A stretch of 24,853 nt of DNA, taken from an uncultured Lachnospiraceae bacterium. GTDB lineage: Bacteria > Bacillota > Clostridia > Lachnospirales > Lachnospiraceae. The stretch is from positions 1 to 24,853 of the forward strand of contig CAJTTO010000054.1 of the NCBI GenBank assembly GCA_910579275.1, written 5' to 3'. Below the pieces are notes generated by a model, which was not told where the DNA came from, did no database searches, and saw only the letters and a list, made by a program, of their open reading frames with translations. The translations under genes were made by a program, and so were the position numbers. Below are positions 13,524-19,381 of the stretch, piece by piece. The first letter of the stretch is position 1, and every line of letters starts with the position of its first letter.

Positions 13524-15887
13524 ATGAGAAAAAAATCAATAGCTACGAAAATGACAGCTTTATTCACTGCGGCGGCAGTAGGCATCACTACTGTTGGCTG
13601 TGGTGCGGGGGAGCAGACTGCCAGTAAAGGCAGTGAAAATAATGCAAGCACTGCAATTGACACAATTGGAACAGATGAGGATACTGCGCAGGCTGGGCAG
13701 AACGACGAAACGGGCAGCAATGGAATGGGGCGCTACGTGGAGTCGACGGTCTATGAGGGCGAAGATTTTTATGACCATGTAGAGCAGCAGACTTTCAGCG
13801 ACGGGCAGATGGTCTTTCTAAACAGTCTGACGAAACGGAAGATTGTGTCGAAGGATGGCGGGGCGACATGGAATACTGAGACAAACGAGGCGTTTTCGGA
13901 TTTTATTGCTGCGCATTATCCGATTGCGTCAGCGATAGCGAAAGACGGAACGATTGCCATTGTCGGTATGGACAAAATAGAAGTCACAGAGGAAGAGTAT
14001 AACTATAACCTTTACATTTTCAACACGGATGAGACCATAAAGCAGATAGAGATTGAACTGCCGGACGCGCATTCGACACTGAGGACACTTACGTTTGACG
14101 AGCAGGGAACACTGTATGCGTTTGTGTCAGGGGAGAGAGCTGTTTATCAGATAGATCCCGAAGCAGGGACGGCAGAGAAACTCCTGACGCTTGGAGAACC
14201 ATTGGATTTGCTTAACTGCAGGGACGGTATTTTGATGTGCCTTTCTTATGAGAAGATTTTCTTGTACGATTTGGCACAGAAAAGTCTGATTGAGGATGAA
14301 GTGCTTGACACTTTTATTGACGAGAATTATAAGGAGATGGCGTGGACGGGCGCAGGGTATACTGCATATGCTTTTCTGGGTGCGGACAAAACCATCTATG
14401 TAGCGGGAGATAAGGGCCTGTACCGCCATGTCATCGGCGGCGGGGCAGTGGAGCAGGTGATTGATGGCAGTCTTTCTTCGCTGAGTGATCCGACATACAG
14501 CATTATAGCAATGACAATGAATGACAAAAATGAATTTTTTGCGTGGTACAGCAGCGGTAAAATCGTGAAGTTTTCCTATGATGCGACAGTGCCTACTGTT
14601 CCGAACGATAAGATTACAGTCTACAGTCTGAATGAGGATGAGTTGGTGAAGCAGACGATATCTGCATATCAAACACAGTATCCAGATTTGTTTATAGAGT
14701 ATCAGATTGGTATGGAGGAAGGCGGCGTCACAAGGGAGGATGCGCTCAAAAAGCTGAATACGCAGCTTCTAAGCGGCAGCGGCCCTGATGTGATCATGTT
14801 GGATGGCATCAACATTGATACCTATGCGGAAAAAGGTGTGCTGATGGATTTATCCGAGATCGTCAATGAAATAGACCAGACAGACGGACTTTACAGAAAT
14901 TTAATTGAAAACATACAGACAGGCGACAAGATGTATGCTGTTCCGGCGAAGTTCTGTATTCCAATTCTTTTGGGTGATGAAACGTATGTGAGCAGTGCCG
15001 ATGATTACCAGTCGATTGCGGATATGGCGGAGAAGGCAAGAGAGGCATTTCCAGACACAACCATTCTGGGGGCATGTTCGTCAACCGGGATTATGCGGCG
15101 GTTTATGCCAGTGTGCGCACCGACATGGAAGAATGCGGACGGACAGCTTGATCAGAGTAAAGTGCGGGCGTTTCTTGAACAGTCCAAGAGACTTTATGAT
15201 GTGGAGATGAACGGCACGCCGGAGGAGTATATCAAGATATACCAGCAGAATGTAATTGATGAGAACGGAAACAACTATGAGGAAGGGCAATATTTTATGA
15301 TGACACAGAACACGATGTATATGATGGGAGAGTCGCCTTTTACCTACGGCGAGATTGTGGATGCGTATACGTACAAGGATTTGTTATCTGTGTCAAGAAT
15401 CAGCGGTCTGGAGAACACGCTGACAAAACTGATGAGCGGACAGTGCAGCAATGTCTATCATCCTGCGTCAATTGTCGGAATCAACGCGGCATCTTCAAAT
15501 GCAGATGCGGCGAAACAATTTGTGCGCCTGATGCTTGGCGCAACGCTTCAGGAGTCAATGCAGTTTGGGATTCCCATAAATAAGACGGCGCTTCCAGCGC
15601 AGTTTGCCTATGATGAGAGCAAGCTTGGCGATGACGGCGGAGAGGGTTATATGACTCTTTCCACAGAAGACGGGAAAATATTTGACTATACGATTTATCC
15701 GGTAAAGCAGGATGGCATTGATCAATTGGAGTCATGGATTGCACAGCTTGACACACCGTATCTGAGTGACACTGTGCTCGAAAGCGCTGTCTATACGGAG
15801 GGTGCGAAGTACCTTGAGGGCACACAGGACATTGACGCGGCTGTGAAGGCGATTGCGGACAGCGTGGAGCTTTATCTGTACGAATAG
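13524..15887 (+). CDS. Propeller-like/solute-binding fusion lipoprotein 2
   Basis: The 787-residue paralogue of the preceding gene has the same architecture: lipobox TVGC (C26), a serine/threonine/glycine-rich linker, a beta-rich part with BNR motif (IVSKDGGATWNTE, about 107-119) and DKTIYVAGDKGLYRHVIGGG, then a solute-binding domain from about residue 363 (ITVYSLNEDELVKQTISAYQ, GGVTREDALKKLNTQLLSGSGPD). GGAGGG lies 6 bases before the chosen ATG at 13524. The two copies differ most in the linker and in the region after the WDG/KNADGQ segment (about 545-650), where ligand-contacting loops of solute-binding proteins usually lie. They may therefore recognise related but different ligands. It has its own TTAGAG promoter and is followed by a hairpin at 15969-16008. 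Confidence 0.85.
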   Translation: MRKKSIATKMTALFTAAAVGITTVGCGAGEQTASKGSENNASTAIDTIGTDEDTAQAGQNDETGSNGMGRYVESTVYEGEDFYDHVEQQTFSDGQMVFLNSLTKRKIVSKDGGATWNTETNEAFSDFIAAHYPIASAIAKDGTIAIVGMDKIEVTEEEYNYNLYIFNTDETIKQIEIELPDAHSTLRTLTFDEQGTLYAFVSGERAVYQIDPEAGTAEKLLTLGEPLDLLNCRDGILMCLSYEKIFLYDLAQKSLIEDEVLDTFIDENYKEMAWTGAGYTAYAFLGADKTIYVAGDKGLYRHVIGGGAVEQVIDGSLSSLSDPTYSIIAMTMNDKNEFFAWYSSGKIVKFSYDATVPTVPNDKITVYSLNEDELVKQTISAYQTQYPDLFIEYQIGMEEGGVTREDALKKLNTQLLSGSGPDVIMLDGINIDTYAEKGVLMDLSEIVNEIDQTDGLYRNLIENIQTGDKMYAVPAKFCIPILLGDETYVSSADDYQSIADMAEKAREAFPDTTILGACSSTGIMRRFMPVCAPTWKNADGQLDQSKVRAFLEQSKRLYDVEMNGTPEEYIKIYQQNVIDENGNNYEEGQYFMMTQNTMYMMGESPFTYGEIVDAYTYKDLLSVSRISGLENTLTKLMSGQCSNVYHPASIVGINAASSNADAAKQFVRLMLGATLQESMQFGIPINKTALPAQFAYDESKLGDDGGEGYMTLSTEDGKIFDYTIYPVKQDGIDQLESWIAQLDTPYLSDTVLESAVYTEGAKYLEGTQDIDAAVKAIADSVELYLYE

Positions 15888-15891
15888 AAAA

Positions 15892-16017
15892 GTGTTAATT
15901 CGAACGCATAATTTAATGCTTATGTGCGGTAAAAAAAATCAACCGAAAATTTCTTAGAAGATATCCTCAAATCCCCGGAATCCTGTCGAGGCAGGCTTTC
16001 GGGGATTTAATAGTTAC
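15892..16017. repeat. Probable decayed copy of the element after lipoprotein 2
   Basis: It begins 5 bases after the stop codon with GTGTTAATTCGAACGC, has a small hairpin (CGCATAA with TTATGTGCG) followed by GGTAAAAAAA as in copies B and C, and ends in AATAGTTAC like copy B. The ends are degraded and no target duplication is seen. Its position mirrors copy C after lipoprotein 1. Confidence 0.4.
15969..16008 (+). terminator. Hairpin downstream of lipoprotein 2
   Basis: AAATCCCCG (15969-15977) pairs with CGGGGATTT (16000-16008), with an inner CCTG/CAGG pairing. Only a short ATTTAAT follows, so it is a weak intrinsic terminator or part of the element remnant. Confidence 0.5.
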
Positions 16018-16074
16018 AATTCACACCCACGCCGTTTTTATCGGCATACAAGCTATTGCGGTGTGAATGATAAC
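16013..16074. repeat. 62-bp inverted-repeat hairpin
   Basis: GTTACAATTCACACC (16013-16027) and GGTGTGAATGATAAC (16060-16074) are inverted copies at 13 of 15 positions. The tips resemble the GTAACnGTTCAG family but no target duplication is evident. A further AAAATGCT/AGCATTTT hairpin lies at 16088-16111. Confidence 0.5.
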
Positions 16075-16186
16075 AGATTTTGCACACAAAATGCTAAAAG
16101 GCAAGCATTTTGGCGCATGATTCCCACTACTTTGGTGGACGTCTAACAGTAACATTTAATAAAATTCCAGCCGGCAGTTTTAAGAA

Positions 16187-16220
16187 GAATGGTGTACCAT
16201 CATTCAAATTGTGCTATAAT
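16187..16220 (+). promoter_or_regulatory. Promoter and palindromic operator of the Ntn hydrolase gene
   Basis: A TATAAT -10 box (16215-16220) with an extended TGC lies about 95 bases before the chosen start codon. At the -35 position there is no consensus box but a palindrome, ATGGTGTACCAT (16189-16200), inside GAATGGTGTACCATCATTC. This looks like a regulator site, distinct from the TTAGAG repeats of the neighbouring units. Confidence 0.5.
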
Positions 16221-16315
16221 ATATTACGTGAGATGGCTTTCCCTATTTTTACATAATGGCTAATGAACTTATTAAATTATGTGATTATACAATCCCGATT
16301 GTAGAGGTGTGGTAT

Positions 16316-17377
16316 ATGAAAAAGAAATTAAAAATAAGTCTGATTCTTGTTTTATCATTATTGGCTTTAATAACGATGATGTTATTTGTCTTGTTTATTA
16401 ATGAGCTAAAAACGTTAAAAACATTACAACAGATTGATGATTATGGAATGTATAGAATGACTTATTATGGTGATTATGGTTTTGATGACTTCTTAGAACA
16501 AGGTGCTGTAAGTGATAAAGACATAGAAGAATTCGTTACGAAAAGGTTATTGAAAGGCATTCCGATTAAATTTAATGTTACAGATAGTGGATGCACTGCT
16601 TTTGTAACAAGGAATAAAAACGGAGATATTATTTTTGCTAGAAATTTTGATTTTATGTATGCACCATCAATGCAATTATTTACAAATCCCCCCAATGGAT
16701 ATGCATCTGTATCTACTGTAAATTTATCTTTTGCAGGATATTCAGAAGACAATTTACCAGCTAAGGGGGTTCACTTTGATAATTTTTTAACGCTGGCTGC
16801 GCCTTACCTTCCATTTGACGGAATGAATGAAAAAGGTGTAGCGATAGCTTTGCTTGCAGTTCCGGAAGTACAAATTAGAAATGATGAAAATAAGATAACA
16901 CTGAATACAACAACGGTTATAAGACTGGTTTTAGATAAGGCTTCAAATGTCGACGAAGCAATAGAATTATTAAAAGGATATAATATATATTTTTCAGGCG
17001 ATATTTATTGCCATTATCTGATAGCAGATCGCACAGGGAGATCCGTAATTGTAGAATATTATGATAATGGTTTGCAGGTTGTAGAAACGGATAAAGAATA
17101 TCAGGCTGCTTCTAATTTTGTTGCATACAATGGTTTGAACATTGGTGAAGGATATACTGAATTTGATAGGTATGATAAAGTTATAAATAAAATAGAAGAT
17201 AGGAACAATTCACTTAATATGGATGATGTTATCAGCTTGCTAAATGATGTAGGCGTTTATGAAGAAGATGGTTTTGATAAATTACAATGGTCTGTTATTT
17301 ATAATTTATCAAGCATGTCAGGGAAAATATGGGCACATAGAAATAAAAATAATATAATTGATTTTGAATTGAAATAA
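16316..17377 (+). CDS. Membrane-anchored Ntn hydrolase (linear amide C-N hydrolase / choloylglycine hydrolase family)
   Basis: The 353-residue protein starts with KKKLK and one membrane helix (about 8-29), so the enzyme domain should face outside. Residues 91-112 (SGCTAFVTRNKNGDIIFARNFDF) match the start of the choloylglycine/penicillin V acylase-like fold: Cys93 would be the nucleophile freed by self-cleavage, with R109, N110 and D112 in the conserved RNFD motif. Later family features are the segment FDGMNEKGVAIALLAVP and the YHLIADRTGRSVIVEY-like strand (CHYLIADRTG). Substrates in the family are amides such as conjugated bile acids, penicillin V, N-acyl homoserine lactones or acyl-ethanolamides; which applies here is not clear. 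Start set at 16316 (AGAGGTG about 8 bases upstream). The gene is visibly more AT-rich than its neighbours, has its own promoter and terminator, and interrupts the TTAGAG-controlled series, suggesting later acquisition. Confidence 0.78.
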   Translation: MKKKLKISLILVLSLLALITMMLFVLFINELKTLKTLQQIDDYGMYRMTYYGDYGFDDFLEQGAVSDKDIEEFVTKRLLKGIPIKFNVTDSGCTAFVTRNKNGDIIFARNFDFMYAPSMQLFTNPPNGYASVSTVNLSFAGYSEDNLPAKGVHFDNFLTLAAPYLPFDGMNEKGVAIALLAVPEVQIRNDENKITLNTTTVIRLVLDKASNVDEAIELLKGYNIYFSGDIYCHYLIADRTGRSVIVEYYDNGLQVVETDKEYQAASNFVAYNGLNIGEGYTEFDRYDKVINKIEDRNNSLNMDDVISLLNDVGVYEEDGFDKLQWSVIYNLSSMSGKIWAHRNKNNIIDFELK

Positions 17378-17448
17378 CATATTCTGCGTCTGTGAAATGG
17401 TATCCGGAAAAACTGGATAATCGTCATACAGAACGGCATGCTTTAGAG

Positions 17449-17480
17449 CGGGAAATCAAGAAAAGGTTTCCTGTTTTTTT
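17449..17480 (+). terminator. Terminator of the Ntn hydrolase gene
   Basis: GGGAAA (17450-17455) pairs with TTTCC (17467-17471) around an A-rich loop, followed by seven T (17474-17480). The stem is short but the U run is good. Confidence 0.55.
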
Positions 17481-17527
17481 GCGTCTATTTTGCATTTAGA
17501 AAAATCGTCGGTGTTACACTGTGCTCT

Positions 17528-17560
17528 TTAGAGATTTTTTAGATAGAAGCATGATACAAT
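17528..17560 (+). promoter_or_regulatory. Permease operon promoter with TTAGAG direct repeats
   Basis: TTAGAG (17528-17533), 5 bases, TTAGAT (17539-17544), 10 bases, TACAAT (17555-17560), with TGA as extended -10. One base differs from the perfect repeat. Spacing is identical to the sites at 10641, 10825 and 13449, linking this operon to the two-component system. Confidence 0.75.
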
Positions 17561-17613
17561 TTTTTTGTAAGGAACAGAAATAGGTTGATTTTTGCAGAGC
17601 AGGTGTAAAGAAA

Positions 17614-18384
17614 ATGAGAAAATTGAAAGAGTATGTATATTTTTGGGGATTTATCGGTGTAAGTTTTGTAGGTGTGATGGTTTTTGTATTGATTCCGTTT
17701 GCGGATGTGGTGCGGCGTTCCTTTATGACAGTCATGTCAGGGGAGTTTGCAGGGCTCAACAATTACAAAACAGTGGTAAACAATCAGGCATTCCGTCTCG
17801 CAGTAAAAAACACGCTGCACTTTGTGGGCGTGGCGATACCGCTGCTGGTGGTGATTGGTCTGGCAGCAGCACTTGTGCTCAGCAAGATTCGTGACATTCA
17901 TGTCATAAAAAGCCTTTATTTATTTCCGCTGGCGATGCCGACGGCAACTGTGGTCATCGTGTGGAGAATGTTTTTTTACAGGCAGGATTTTGACAGCCTT
18001 GTCGTCAGTTATCTCTGGAAAAATACAGGGTATACAATCGTGCTGTGGCTTGCAGGAATCGCGGGCATTCCGAATGAATTGATTGAGGCATCGCGGGTAG
18101 ATGGTGCAAACAGATTTCAGTGCCTGATTTTCGTGAAGCTGCCCTGTTTGAAGGGGAGTGTGTACACGATAGTGATTTTGTCGTTTTTAAATTCCATGAA
18201 AATTTACAGGGAAGCGTATCTTGTCGGCGGCTCTTATCCCAACAAGGATATTTATCTCTTACAGCATACTTTTAACAACTGGTATGTAAATCTTGAGTTT
18301 GACAAGATGGCGGCGGCAAGTGTGCTGGTGGCTGTAGTACTGTTTGTGTTTATTCTGCTGTTCCAGTATTATAGCCAGAGATAA
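17614..18384 (+). CDS. ABC transporter permease, MalF/UgpA-like (short)
   Basis: The 256-residue protein has about six membrane helices and the cytoplasmic EAA loop that docks onto the ATPase (IPNELIEASRVDGANRFQC..., 152-180, with the conserved EAS-x-x-DG). It belongs to the carbohydrate-uptake type 1 (MalFG) family. It is 30-40 residues shorter than usual: between FFYRQDFDSLVV and WKNTGYTIVLWLAGI the customary extracytoplasmic loop and part of a helix are missing. The ribosome binding site is modest (AGGTG, about 9 bases before ATG). It is first in an operon with a MalG-like permease and an HlyD-like adaptor. No ATPase gene is present, so it must borrow one (for example an MsmK-type shared ATPase) or work in an unusual way. 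Confidence 0.85.
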   Translation: MRKLKEYVYFWGFIGVSFVGVMVFVLIPFADVVRRSFMTVMSGEFAGLNNYKTVVNNQAFRLAVKNTLHFVGVAIPLLVVIGLAAALVLSKIRDIHVIKSLYLFPLAMPTATVVIVWRMFFYRQDFDSLVVSYLWKNTGYTIVLWLAGIAGIPNELIEASRVDGANRFQCLIFVKLPCLKGSVYTIVILSFLNSMKIYREAYLVGGSYPNKDIYLLQHTFNNWYVNLEFDKMAAASVLVAVVLFVFILLFQYYSQR

Positions 18385-18489
18385 GTAAATAAGATTTGTC
18401 TGGAAAATACAGTGCAGTGCTGCAAACTGGCACGAATCCAGATAAAGGATAAAGATAGAAAATAAATTTGTAGAAGTAGGAGACTTGAA

Positions 18490-19356
18490 GTGAGGGTAAG
18501 AAAAATTTTCCGCTGTGCATCGGAGGCGGTGACAAAATTGATATTTATAGCGGCAGGCATTGTAATCTGTGCGCCAGTGTTTCTGGTCGTGACAGGCTCT
18601 GTCATGGGAAAAGGAGATTTGTATGAATGTCTGGCGCCAGTGTTCGAGCGGGGGACAGGATTTGTGACATGGAAACTTATTCCTCAGTATCCTACCGTGG
18701 AGAACTATATCCGCCTGCTTTTTTATTCGCCGGAGTTTTTTGTATTGTTCTGGAACTCCGTGAAAATGGTGGGCTTGATTCTGTTGGGGCAGATGGTTGT
18801 GGGCGTGCCTGCGGCATGGGCATTTGCAATCTATGAGGTCAGAGGGAAAAATGTGCTTTTTACGATTTATGTAGTGCTGATGCTCCTGCCGTTTCAGGTG
18901 ACAATGCTGTCGAGCTATCTCACGCTTGACAGGCTGTCGCTGCTGGATACGCATTGGGCAGTCATTCTGCCGGCAGTTTTTAGTACGTTTCCGATTTTTG
19001 TGATTTATGGCGGATTTCGGGCAATTCCGAAATCGCTGATTGAGGCGGCAAGGATTGACGGGGCAGGGGAGATTTATATTTTTTTTATGGCAGGAATCGG
19101 GCTTGGAAAAGGCGGAATCCTCTCGGCGCTGGTGCTTGGATTTCTGGAATACTGGAACATGATTGAGCAGCCGTTTGCATTTCTCGAGGACAAGACCTTG
19201 TGGCCGCTGTCGCTGTATCTGCCTGAAATCAGTTGGACACAGGCAGGATTTGCGTTTGCGGCGTCCGTGATGATGCTGATACCGGCAATTTTTGTGTTTG
19301 TCATGGGTCAGGATTATCTCGAGCAGGGGATTATTTATTCCGGTCTAAAAGGTTAG
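18490..19356 (+). CDS. ABC transporter permease, MalG/UgpE-like
   Basis: The 288-residue protein has six hydrophobic segments, starting at about residues 14-35. Its EAA loop (IPKSLIEAARIDGAGEIYIFF, 179-199) has the conserved EAA-x-x-DG. The segment following this, normally ending in a conserved LP, is AGIGLGKGG here. The start is a GTG with AGGAGA 7 bases upstream; there is no upstream ATG. The gap of 105 bases to the first permease holds no other gene. As the partner of the MalF-like protein it would form the membrane channel, with the lipoproteins encoded upstream as likely solute receptors. The HlyD-like gene follows after 25 bases. Confidence 0.86.
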   Translation: MRVRKIFRCASEAVTKLIFIAAGIVICAPVFLVVTGSVMGKGDLYECLAPVFERGTGFVTWKLIPQYPTVENYIRLLFYSPEFFVLFWNSVKMVGLILLGQMVVGVPAAWAFAIYEVRGKNVLFTIYVVLMLLPFQVTMLSSYLTLDRLSLLDTHWAVILPAVFSTFPIFVIYGGFRAIPKSLIEAARIDGAGEIYIFFMAGIGLGKGGILSALVLGFLEYWNMIEQPFAFLEDKTLWPLSLYLPEISWTQAGFAFAASVMMLIPAIFVFVMGQDYLEQGIIYSGLKG

Positions 19357-19381
19357 AAATATGTTATGGAGGGTTCGTGTG

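Noticed and set aside
14127..14672. 181-residue frame antisense to lipoprotein 2
   Set aside because: Shadow of the coding strand; composition (rich in C, H, I, L) is typical of reverse-frame artefacts.
16013..16074. Full member of the 8-bp-duplicating element family
   Set aside because: Ends are only similar and flanks do not show a convincing target duplication, so it is listed as a separate inverted repeat.
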